From Clostridiaceae bacterium (lineage in GTDB: Bacteria; Bacillota; Clostridia; Saccharofermentanales; DTU023): DNA of 49,902 bases. The translations under genes and the position numbers were made by a program. Below are positions 1 through 8,734 of the stretch, piece by piece. Below the pieces are notes generated by a model, which saw only the letters and a program-made list of their open reading frames with translations, ran no database searches and was not told where the DNA came from. Location: assembly GCA_012522435.1 (NCBI GenBank), contig JAAYKK010000078.1, positions 1 through 49,902 on the forward strand. Direction: 5' to 3'. The first letter of the stretch is position 1. Every line of letters starts with the position of its first letter.

Positions 1-378
1 ATTAAGCTCTTTTTCATCTTCTTCCATTTGAGCTCGTTCCAAAACTCTTTCTCTGGTTTGTGCTCTTTCAGTCTGACGTTTGTTCTCTGCATGACGTACT
101 TCTCGACGTTTCGCTTCAGCTTCAAGTTCTGCATTAAGTCTTTCCGCTTCAACTTCAGGTCGGAGGGGGACTTTAATATCAGGATGTCCTTTTACAGCTT
201 TGACTTCATCTGAATTGATTTCTTCAGCTGCTACTGAAACATAATTTTCAGTTTTTGTTTCAATCATAGGTTGAGCACCGTCAATTAATTGTCTTGCTCT
301 TTTTGCCGTAAGCATTGCTAAGACGTAACGATTTTCTGCTTTTGGTAATAGTTCTTCTATTGATGGTTTAGTCAGCAT
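1..378 (-). CDS. rpoZ: DNA-directed RNA polymerase omega subunit, with charged C-terminal extension; partial, runs off window start
   Basis: Reverse-strand reading from ATG at 378: MLTKPSIEELLPKAENRYVLAMLTAKRARQLIDGA...; omega-like N-terminus, then Glu/Arg/Ala-rich tail; directly downstream of gmk. Confidence 0.8.
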   Translation of the reverse strand, partial: MLTKPSIEELLPKAENRYVLAMLTAKRARQLIDGAQPMIETKTENYVSVAAEEINSDEVKAVKGHPDIKVPLRPEVEAERLNAELEAEAKRREVRHAENKRQTERAQTRERVLERAQMEEDEKELN

Positions 379-410
379 ATTTTCATCCTTCCTGACAATT
401 TATTATTATA

Positions 411-1037
411 TTATTCAATCATTTTAAACAAATGTGCAAATTGTGAAGCTTGTCTGTCAAATTTACTTTCTTCAGCTAGAACAATTGCTTCCAACCTTGC
501 TACAGTATCGTCTATTCTATCATTTAATATAGCGTATTCAAATTTCTTCGCCTGAGAAATTTCTATTTCAGCTTGTTTGATTCTGGTTTCTATTTCAGAT
601 TCAGATTCTGTACTTCTTTTTAGTAAACGTTCTCTTAAAGTTGAGATAGCCGGGGGCAATAAAAATACCATCACAGCTTGCGGAAAAATCTTTTTTACTT
701 GGATTGCTCCATCTATAGTAATATCTAAAATAACATTTTGTTGATTGCGGACATATTCTCGAATTGGACCTACCGGAGTACCATAATACTCACCGGAATA
801 AATATCAAATTCTAAGATCTCTTTTTCCCTAATCAATTCTTGAAATTTTTCAGTATTACAAAAATAATATTCTACTCCATCCTGCTCTTGACCTCGCGGT
901 TTTCTGGTCGTCATAGATATGGACAATGAGAAATCCTCACGTCTTTTCATAAATGCTTCTATCACAGTACCTTTTCCGACACCGGAAGGACCGGATACAC
1001 ATAAAATCATCCCCTGAGCAAGCTTATTCCCACTCAT
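411..1037 (-). CDS. gmk: guanylate kinase
   Basis: P-loop [28 protein letters not shown] motif. Confidence 0.95.
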   Translation of the reverse strand: MSGNKLAQGMILCVSGPSGVGKGTVIEAFMKRREDFSLSISMTTRKPRGQEQDGVEYYFCNTEKFQELIREKEILEFDIYSGEYYGTPVGPIREYVRNQQNVILDITIDGAIQVKKIFPQAVMVFLLPPAISTLRERLLKRSTESESEIETRIKQAEIEISQAKKFEYAILNDRIDDTVARLEAIVLAEESKFDRQASQFAHLFKMIE

Positions 1038-1288
1038 AATGAAGCCTCAATCAAAGAATTTAATTGCTCCACGCTTCTTGAAGAGAGAATCAGGTGGTCA
1101 CTGTCCATGATTAAGACAGATAGATTTTTTTTGCCATATGTTGTATCAATCAATGTACCGCGATCTCTGGCTTCCTGAATCATTCTGCGAATCGGAGCGG
1201 AGTCGGCAGATACGATTGCTATCAGACGTTGCAAGGAAATCACACTGGAATCTCCAACCCGTATGAATAATGCATTCTCCACCTTCAA
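1034..1288 (-). CDS. remA: RemA/DUF370 family regulator
   Basis: [30 protein letters not shown]...[10 protein letters not shown] matches RemA; yicC-remA-gmk-rpoZ order. Confidence 0.85.
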   Translation of the reverse strand: MKVENALFIRVGDSSVISLQRLIAIVSADSAPIRRMIQEARDRGTLIDTTYGKKNLSVLIMDSDHLILSSRSVEQLNSLIEASL

Positions 1289-1369
1289 TCACCTCTAACA
1301 AATATTCTTAAATCATTATAGTTGTAAAGAATAACAGAAAAATTGTTTACTCTCAATTAATAAAAATAA

Positions 1370-2272
1370 TCATTCAATATTTTGGACTTGTTCTCTTATT
1401 TTTTCAATTGTTGATTTAAGTTCAACTACCATTTGTATAATTTGCAGATCATTTGCTTTTGAACCAATTGTATTGGTTTCACGCAAAAACTCCTGCACTA
1501 AAAAATCTAATTTCTTACCGATTGATTTGTCGGATTTAAGTGTCTCTGAAAATTGTTTTAAATGACTTTTCAAACGGGTTATTTCTTCAGTGATGTCAGC
1601 TTTATCTGCAAAAATTGCAATTTCCGCAGCTACTCTTTGTCCATCATAATACTCTTCAATCTCTTCTGTTAAAAGGTTTTCTAGGCGCTCTAAGAGACGC
1701 TCTTGATGGTACTTCGGTACAGTTTCAGCTTGTAGTTCAATCTGAGCAACCAGATTAAACATCTTATCTATTCTTTGTTCCAGATCCGAGGCTAAATGTT
1801 CACCTTCTACTTTTCTCGACTGATCAAATAGAATCAACGCTTGTTCACAAGTTTTTAAAAGAACCGGTAGATACCTTTCCTGATCCGGATTTAATTCAAC
1901 TTTAGATGTCAAATTATTATTTCTAGCTAATAAAGCAGACTTAGATAGAATCTTTTCACCGGTCAACTTTTCAATCTCTTTGTAGATGCTCAAATAGGCT
2001 TGAGCATTATTCAAATCAAGCTTTACAGTGGGTTCGCCGACTAAATCTTCATAATTAATATTGACATCGATTGAGCCTCTACTAATATATGAATCGATTA
2101 ATTTCCGGATTCTTGTTTCAAATGGATTTAGAGTATAGGACATCCTCATTTTGATATCCCGATTTTTTTGATTTACAGATTTTATTTCTACCGAAACGGT
2201 TAGATCATTTTCTGTCAAAGAAAATTTACCATAACCGGTCATGCTTTTAGCCATTTTATATATTCCTCTCAA
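1370..2272 (-). CDS. YicC family protein
   Basis: MAKSMTGYGKFS start and RLKSHLKQF...GKKLDFLVQEFLRETNTIGSKAND C-terminus. Confidence 0.93.
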   Translation of the reverse strand: MRGIYKMAKSMTGYGKFSLTENDLTVSVEIKSVNQKNRDIKMRMSYTLNPFETRIRKLIDSYISRGSIDVNINYEDLVGEPTVKLDLNNAQAYLSIYKEIEKLTGEKILSKSALLARNNNLTSKVELNPDQERYLPVLLKTCEQALILFDQSRKVEGEHLASDLEQRIDKMFNLVAQIELQAETVPKYHQERLLERLENLLTEEIEEYYDGQRVAAEIAIFADKADITEEITRLKSHLKQFSETLKSDKSIGKKLDFLVQEFLRETNTIGSKANDLQIIQMVVELKSTIEKIREQVQNIE

Positions 2273-2301
2273 ATAATTATGGTGATAGCAAATTTAATTC
2301 G

Positions 2302-3039
2302 CTAAACAAGATATTCATCTAACAGTATAGGTTTAAAATTAACTTGATCACAAGCAGTTAATAACATCGGTATACCATGAATTTCCTCTCCTGATAGTTG
2401 GTATGGGCTTTCCTTATGATGAATATGACCGAATACGCAAAGATCCGTTCCATGCTCATGCATCAATTTTGTAAAATCAGAAATTGCAAGTTGTAAATTC
2501 ACCGGTGGGAAATGTGTCATCACGATCAACTTATCTCCGGGCTGACGCAATTTCTCTGCCTCATTTAACGAAAACTTCAGGCGACCAATTTCTCTTTGAT
2601 ATATTTTCTGATCAGTCTGTTGCCATTTCGGATCATTAGGGAAAATCCAACCTCTGGTCCCTGCGATCAAGATACCTCTCAACTCCGGATCTACTAATCT
2701 GAAGGCATTATTTTGCAAAAAATCAAAATTTTTGATTTGATGTTTCTCTAGAAAGCGATAGTTTCTACTCAGAGTCCCCCACCAATAATCATGATTCCCA
2801 CGCAGAAGAATCTTCCTGCCGGGTAACTCACTCACGAAAATTAAATCTTTTTCCGCTTCTTCCATATTGATAGCCCAAGAAATATCTCCCGGAATAAGCA
2901 AAATATCTTCTTCTTTAACTACCTGGTCGATATTGTTTTTTATTTTTAGATCATGGTCCATCCATTCCTGACCGAATTTATGCATCGGTTTGTCTACCTG
3001 ATTACTTAAATGAAAATCTGCTAAACAATATATAGCCAT
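2302..3039 (-). CDS. metallophosphoesterase
   Basis: DFHLS, GDISWA, RGNHDYWW, THFPP, GHIHH motifs. Confidence 0.88.
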   Translation of the reverse strand: MAIYCLADFHLSNQVDKPMHKFGQEWMDHDLKIKNNIDQVVKEEDILLIPGDISWAINMEEAEKDLIFVSELPGRKILLRGNHDYWWGTLSRNYRFLEKHQIKNFDFLQNNAFRLVDPELRGILIAGTRGWIFPNDPKWQQTDQKIYQREIGRLKFSLNEAEKLRQPGDKLIVMTHFPPVNLQLAISDFTKLMHEHGTDLCVFGHIHHKESPYQLSGEEIHGIPMLLTACDQVNFKPILLDEYLV

Positions 3040-3053
3040 AAAACCTCATTTTA

Positions 3054-4937
3054 CTATCTTTCTTGATCAAAATGATCATAAACAGCTTGAGCGGTTGTTT
3101 CCGGTAAACCGGCAACTGTTTGCAATTCCTCAAGGCTTGCTTCAGAAACATTCTTAATCGTCCTGAAATGTTTGAGCAATGCTCTGCGCCTAGCCGGACC
3201 TACGCCGGGTATTTCTTCCAAACTGTAACGAATTGTACTTTTGAGCCGTGACTTTTTATGTAAACGTTGAGCGAAACGATGAGCTTCATTTTGTATCGCA
3301 GTCAACAAACGTAAAAGTCCTAAACGCTCGCTTCTTTGATCAGGCGTTTCAGTTATTGGTTCAGAGACCTCTTTTAGTTCAATTTCTTTGCCCGTAGTCA
3401 AAACCAAACCTCTGGTACGATGCCGATCGTCTTTAACTAATCCGGCAAATGGGATCTCTGCCGCATATCGATCCATAAGCGGTTTTATTGTATTGACATG
3501 TCCCAATCCACCATCGATTAAGATTAAATCAGGTCGCTGCCCGAATTTTTCATCATCTAAACGTTCCAACCTACGGGATAACAATTCAGTCATTGCCCGA
3601 TAATCATCAATACCTTCAAAACTCTTAATCTTAAAATGTCTGTATGCTGAACGCAATGGCTTTCCTTCAGTAAAAACTACCATTGAGCCTGTTCTGTCTT
3701 CTGCCCCGATATTAGCGATATCGTATGCTTCAATCCTCCGAGGAGCCTCTTTTAAGTTAAATATTTCCGCCAGTCTTTTCAAAGTATGAGCCAAACCGGT
3801 CGCCGATCCTCCAATCAAAGTATGACGTTTTAAATTCTGCTCAGCATTAGTTTCTGCCATAATTAATAGTTGTTTTTTTTCTCCTCTTTGAGGATGGCGA
3901 AACTCTACTTTTGTTTTCGCCAATTGAGAAAAATATTGACTGAGCAAATCCTGCTCGGTCAACTCTTCAGGTAAGAGGATCAAATTTGGTATATAAGATG
4001 ATTCCGCATAATGTTGTTTCAAAAAAGCTGTTAGCAACTCATCAATCGACTCGTCTTGATCCGGAAGAAAAGAACTTGTCGAACCGATCATTCTGCCATT
4101 TCTAACCTCCAGCTTTTGAATGCAAAGTTCACTGCCATTACGATACAAGCCCAATACATCTATATTCTCAGGTTGCTTGGTTACTGTTACTTGGTTTGTC
4201 GTCAATTTTTTCAGGTCTTGATAGCGATCGCGCCAAACAGCAGCTTTTTCATAGGCCATTTCTTGAGCGGCAAGCTCCATTCTCTTTTTAATCTTCCCTA
4301 AAAGATCATCGTACTGACCATCTAAAAAACGACAAATCTCCATCACACTGTCTCGATATTCCTCTTGGGAAATATCACCTTTGCAGGGGCCGATACATCG
4401 ATTGATATAGTATTTAAGACAAGGTCTGGCTTTGTCTATATCTCTGGGCAAAACTCTATTACAAGTCATCACAGGGAAAATACGATAGATTGCTTTCAGT
4501 GCTCTTTCTAAATCGCCTGCTAGATAGGGTCCGTAATATCTGGCACCCTCCTCCCTATCAGGTCCGGCACGATATGCTTTCAAAATTCGTGGGTACATCT
4601 CATTTAAAGTCACTCGAATATATGGATATTCTCTGTCATCACGCAAAAGAGTATTATATTTGGGACGATTTTTTTTGATCAGATTATTCTCTAAAATTAA
4701 GGCTTCAAGTTCATTTTGACAAATGATATATGAAAAATCTGAAATTTGAGAAATCATGGCGAGAATTTTCGGATCGCCAACCGGATTTGGAGAAAAATAG
4801 CTGCGCAATCTTTGCGGTAGTTTTTTTGCTTTTCCTATATAAATAACAGAACCGGATGCGTCTTTCATCAAGTACACACCAGGTTCATGTGGTATTAAAT
4901 CTAGTCTGGCATCAAATGAATTATGATTTTCAGACAT
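3054..4937 (-). CDS. uvrC: excinuclease ABC subunit C
   Basis: GIY-YIG N-terminus (PGVYLMKDASGSVIYIGKAK), RPCLKYYINRCIGPC, C-terminal HhH. Confidence 0.96.
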   Translation of the reverse strand: MSENHNSFDARLDLIPHEPGVYLMKDASGSVIYIGKAKKLPQRLRSYFSPNPVGDPKILAMISQISDFSYIICQNELEALILENNLIKKNRPKYNTLLRDDREYPYIRVTLNEMYPRILKAYRAGPDREEGARYYGPYLAGDLERALKAIYRIFPVMTCNRVLPRDIDKARPCLKYYINRCIGPCKGDISQEEYRDSVMEICRFLDGQYDDLLGKIKKRMELAAQEMAYEKAAVWRDRYQDLKKLTTNQVTVTKQPENIDVLGLYRNGSELCIQKLEVRNGRMIGSTSSFLPDQDESIDELLTAFLKQHYAESSYIPNLILLPEELTEQDLLSQYFSQLAKTKVEFRHPQRGEKKQLLIMAETNAEQNLKRHTLIGGSATGLAHTLKRLAEIFNLKEAPRRIEAYDIANIGAEDRTGSMVVFTEGKPLRSAYRHFKIKSFEGIDDYRAMTELLSRRLERLDDEKFGQRPDLILIDGGLGHVNTIKPLMDRYAAEIPFAGLVKDDRHRTRGLVLTTGKEIELKEVSEPITETPDQRSERLGLLRLLTAIQNEAHRFAQRLHKKSRLKSTIRYSLEEIPGVGPARRRALLKHFRTIKNVSEASLEELQTVAGLPETTAQAVYDHFDQER

Positions 4938-4953
4938 TATTATCGTTTTTTCT

Positions 4954-5214
4954 TCAGGTTTGGGGATTTTCTAAAAAATCCGCAACAGTATTGACTGCTT
5001 CCTCTGCATCAATTCCTTCTGCAGTAATATCAAGCTCAACACCATCTTCAATTCCTAATGACATCATACCGAGTAAACTCTTGGCATTAGCTCGGCGATC
5101 GTCACGAGAAATATAGATTGTTGAATCAAAGACGGAAGCTTTTTGAATTAACAAGGCTATTGATTTCATTTCAATGCCTTCCTCCCAATTAATCAAAATA
5201 GATTTGGTTGTCAT
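4954..5214 (-). CDS. HPr/Crh-like protein lacking the catalytic histidine
   Basis: HPr fold signature ALLIQKAS...NAKSLLGMMSLGIEDG; GIHARPA region reads GIEMKSI. Confidence 0.85.
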   Translation of the reverse strand: MTTKSILINWEEGIEMKSIALLIQKASVFDSTIYISRDDRRANAKSLLGMMSLGIEDGVELDITAEGIDAEEAVNTVADFLENPQT

Positions 5215-5347
5215 GTTTCCTCCATGAAAGAATTATTTAAGATATTGATTAGCCTGAGTTCATTAATTGCCCTCTAGTATAAATTTATTTGCTTTAGAAT
5301 GTCAATTCAGATAATTAGAAACCGGCAAGTCAACTCATTCTGAGTTT

Positions 5348-6082
5348 TTATTGATTTTCTTTTTGTGCTAAATTCCGTTCTGCTTGAGTAATAACACAAT
5401 AATTAGGTCTGGCAGGCTCCTGATATCCTCCTTGAAATAAGTCCGGATTACGACGAATTTCTTTGAAAGCAATTAAACCTAAATTAGCTGCAGAAATGTA
5501 GTCTTGACGATTGAACATATTATCTGAACGTAGATATTGTAAACCATTTTCTTGCAGTAATTGTTCAGCAATTGGAAAACCGTCTCCGATCAAAAAGAAA
5601 TTATCTAATTCAGAATATTTTTCTTGAAGCAAAATTGGAAGCTCTTGCTTTACAAACTGCCGATCAGATATTAATCTTTTGCCTTGCTTGAATAGAGCAC
5701 CATAAAGCCTACCACCTCTGGCATCAAAAAGCGCTAAAACTGCCGTTGATAAATTTATATAAGGATAAGCTAAAGCTTCAAGCGAAGATATTCCAAGAAC
5801 AGGAACATTAAGTCCATATGCTAAAGTGTTAGCCGTGGAGACTCCTATTCTAATACCGGTAAACGAGCCCGGACCAACGGCTACTGCCACAGCAGATAAT
5901 TCATTATATGCTAAATCTAATTCTTGAATAAGGCCATCAAGAACGGGCAATAAATTCACTGAATGTTGATTCGAAATATTTAAAAACTTCTCAGCTAAAA
6001 GCACTTCGTTTTTTAAAACAGCTACAGCAAGACTGGGTCCCGATGTATCTAATGCTAAAATATATTGCGAATTCCCAATCAA
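5348..6082 (-). CDS. tsaB: tRNA t6A biosynthesis protein TsaB
   Basis: ILALDTSGPSLAVAVL...VAVGPGSFTGIRIGVSTA. Confidence 0.92.
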   Translation of the reverse strand: MIGNSQYILALDTSGPSLAVAVLKNEVLLAEKFLNISNQHSVNLLPVLDGLIQELDLAYNELSAVAVAVGPGSFTGIRIGVSTANTLAYGLNVPVLGISSLEALAYPYINLSTAVLALFDARGGRLYGALFKQGKRLISDRQFVKQELPILLQEKYSELDNFFLIGDGFPIAEQLLQENGLQYLRSDNMFNRQDYISAANLGLIAFKEIRRNPDLFQGGYQEPARPNYCVITQAERNLAQKENQ

Positions 6083-6178
6083 TTGTTCACCTCATGCATC
6101 TCTTTCGCCTAGAACAAAAATTTCAATAAGTAGAAAAAACTCTTATCATTTGCTTCGATCTAATTATACGAAAAAGTA

Positions 6179-6670
6179 TCAAATTTCCCAAGCAGCTAAT
6201 TTCTCTAAAACAAAAACTTTCTCTGATAAACCTTCACTTATCAACAATCTGAATTTTCTTTGCTTTGGCTCTGAAAGATTACTTTCAATAAAAAGCCAAA
6301 GCGTATTTTCCGGTAAGACATTCTTAATTCGATCAGCCCACTCAATCACAGCAACCCCCGAATCATTGAAATAATCCATAAAACCTGCATCATACCATTC
6401 CATTTCATCTTCAAGACGATAGGCATCGAAATGATACAGTGACATTCCTCTAGTTCCAATTGGATGTTCAAACAACAAGGTAAAGCTCGGACTTGATACA
6501 GGTGTCTCAATCCCCAAACCCCGAGCGATCCCATGCGTTAAGGTTGTCTTACCAGCTCCTAAATCACCCTGTAATGCTAAGACATCACCTTGAGACAAAA
6601 TTTGTCCCAAAGCCTGCCCAAAACTGTAAGTTTCTTCTTCTGAATTTGTTTTATATATTTTTTCTAACAT
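6179..6670 (-). CDS. tsaE: tRNA t6A biosynthesis ATPase TsaE
   Basis: [21 protein letters not shown]...SPSFTL...HFDAYRL. Confidence 0.93.
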   Translation of the reverse strand: MLEKIYKTNSEEETYSFGQALGQILSQGDVLALQGDLGAGKTTLTHGIARGLGIETPVSSPSFTLLFEHPIGTRGMSLYHFDAYRLEDEMEWYDAGFMDYFNDSGVAVIEWADRIKNVLPENTLWLFIESNLSEPKQRKFRLLISEGLSEKVFVLEKLAAWEI

Positions 6671-6815
6671 TTTTCCGGTACTTCTAAATCACATAACTCA
6701 ACTAACTCAACGCCGATATCTTATCCTAATTTGACATTTTAAACAAGGAGGTTATATAAACATCTATATTAGCGTTACTTTTTTCAAATTTCATCCAATT
6801 TTATAGCAAAACTTA

Positions 6816-6844
6816 TTGTTTTAAAAAAATTTAGTAAATATAAT
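6816..6844 (+). promoter_or_regulatory. predicted sigma-A promoter of the redox operon
   Basis: TTGTTT (6816-6821), 17-bp spacer, TATAAT (6839-6844). Confidence 0.55.
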
Positions 6845-6980
6845 ATAAATAAGAACTTTTGTAAACAAAACAGTAAAAGACTTATCAAGTTACGAAAAGC
6901 CTGCGTGTTCAATCGAATTTCGCACACTCCTTCACAAAAGTGAACTCATTCTCTATAAGCTCAGTTTCATAACTAACTTC

Positions 6981-7080
6981 TAGCAAATCCTAACCAAACA
7001 AGTGAACAGATGTAAATGTCTCAGAGTCATTTCAAGTTTTTAGCAGTTTCTAATCAAACAATGAACAGATTAAATCTGTG
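6981..7080 (+). repeat. two imperfect 40-bp direct repeats in the 5' leader, 60 bp apart
   Basis: tagcaaatcctaaccaaacaagtgaacagatgtaaatgtc (6981-7020) vs tagcagtttctaatcaaacaatgaacagattaaatctgtg (7041-7080); second copy holds palindrome ACAGAT-TAA-ATCTGT (7065-7079). Confidence 0.7.
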
Positions 7081-7102
7081 ATTTAGTAAAGGAGAGTTAC
7101 TA

Positions 7103-8734
7103 ATGCAAAGCTTTTCTGTTAATGTTGATCGCAAAGCGATCGCACAAATCGATGGCTATCGATGTGTGAACTGAGGAATATGTGAAGAGTATTGTCCAAC
7201 AGGTGCTTTGAAAGAATACCAGAAAACAGTGTGTCATCTCTGCCCTGATTGTACAGAAATCAAATCCATGTCCGTTAATCAAATGGAAGAACTCAAAAAA
7301 GAGTCATGTACTTTGGCATGTCCAGTTGGAATTAGTCCTCAAGGTTATATCAACCTACTCAAGTGTGGAAAAATTGATGAAGCTTATGATCTAATATGGG
7401 AAAAGAATCCTTTGCCATCGGTTTGCGGCAGTATTTGCCATCATCCTTGCGAAGATGTGTGTAAGCGTGGAACTCTAGTGGATTCTCCCATAAAAATCCG
7501 TGCTCTAAAACGCTATTTAAGTGAAAATAAACTTGACGATAAGGTAACCTCTTATCCGGTTATTCACCAAGAAGAAATTGCTGTAATTGGAGGTGGACCG
7601 GTCGGTTTAACTGCTGCCCATGTTCTAGCAAAACGCGGTTATAAAGTGACTGTCTATGAGGCAGCTGCTGAAGCCGGCGGCATGCTATTAAAAGGTATTC
7701 CTTCATTCCGCCTAGATAAAGATATTGTGCGCAAGGAAGTAAAGCGCCTGGAAGAGTCTGGAATAAAATTTGTCTTTGGTGCTAAAGTACGTCCAACTGA
7801 CATTGAAAAAGATTACGATAAAATCATTGTAGCAACAGGAAATAGCATTTCTAAAGGACTTCCAATTGCCAATTCCGTCTGCAAAGGTGTAATGAACGCA
7901 CTAGATTTCATGACTAAAGTAAACTCAGCGGACCAGGTCACACTCTATGGAAATGTTGTGGTGATCGGTGGAGGTAGCGTTGCTATGGACACAGCTCGCA
8001 CAGCACTTCGCCTGGGTGCAGATAAAGTGACCGTAATTTGTCTTGAATGTGGTTCGCAGATACCGGCTCATCCTTGGGAAATAGAAGAAACTCAAGAAGA
8101 AGGAATCCAGATTATCAGTGGTGTTGCACCTTTGCGTTTTGAAGCCAAAGACAATGCTCCACCTCACTGTTTAAGTAACATTGTTTATACAACAATTGAG
8201 AACTTAGATTGCAAAACTTTTACCTATGATCCCATCGGAGAAGAGATGGTTTTATCTGCAGACTTTGCAATCATCGCAACAGGTCAAAGAGCAGAGCCAC
8301 AATATATTACGGGTGACAATATTATTTTGGCCGGAGATATAGTAAATGATACTCCCTCAGTTATTGATGCAATGGGTTCAGGACATGATGCCGCAATTCA
8401 AATCGACAAGGAGCTACGTGGTAGGGAGTGGAAGGAATACGAACTCGAAAGAGAGATGCAGAGTGGAGATCCTAAGTATCGTATTTATCCGGCAGTTCGT
8501 CTCAAAAAAGCATTTCCGGAAATCCGCAAAATTAAAGATCGCAGTGGCTTCGACATGGTAGAACAATTAATGAGCGACGAAGAAGCCTTACTCGAAACCT
8601 GGCGCTGTCTAGAATGTGGATACAGAGAAGTAGATATTGAAAAATGTATCGGATGTGGCGTGTGCATGAGGGTTTGTCCAAAAGGTGATGTCATTACAAT
8701 GGTTCCTGTTGAGGAACAGGGAGGAAACAAATGA
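7103..8734 (+). CDS. putative selenocysteine-containing GltD-like NAD(P)/FAD-dependent oxidoreductase with N- and C-terminal 4Fe-4S domains (in-frame TGA at 7172-7174)
   Basis: AAAGGAGAG Shine-Dalgarno before ATG 7103; in-frame reading MQSFSVNVDRKAIAQIDGYRCVN[TGA]GICEEYCPTGALKEYQKTVCHLCPDC... joins the 508-aa track ORF (7208-8734); GltD Cys motifs, two Rossmann folds (VIGGGPVGLTAA, VVIGGGSVAMDTA), C-terminal CIGCGVCMRVCP. Confidence 0.85.
7189..7219 (+). promoter_or_regulatory. candidate bacterial SECIS-like stem-loop 3' of the in-frame UGA
   Basis: GUAUU(7189-7193)/AAUAC(7215-7219) lower stem, UCCAA/UUUGA upper stem with one mismatch, apical loop CAGGUGC (7200-7206). Confidence 0.35.

Noticed and set aside
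28-213. Short forward ORF (61 aa)
   Set aside because: Antisense to rpoZ; low-complexity F/S-rich translation, no support. The same applies to most other short antisense ORFs in the track (e.g. 3388-3603, 9351-9617, 15087-15338, 41864-42115).
7172-7174. TGA as a genome-wide reassigned codon (Trp or Gly code)
   Set aside because: TGA acts as a normal stop in neighbouring genes (remA, end of 7103-8734) and proteins use TGG for Trp; the TGA aligns with Cys, not Trp or Gly.
7208-7210. TTG at 7208 as the true start of the GltD-like gene
   Set aside because: No good Shine-Dalgarno there and it would cut through the N-terminal ferredoxin domain; ATG 7103 has AAAGGAGAG and in-frame ferredoxin coding.
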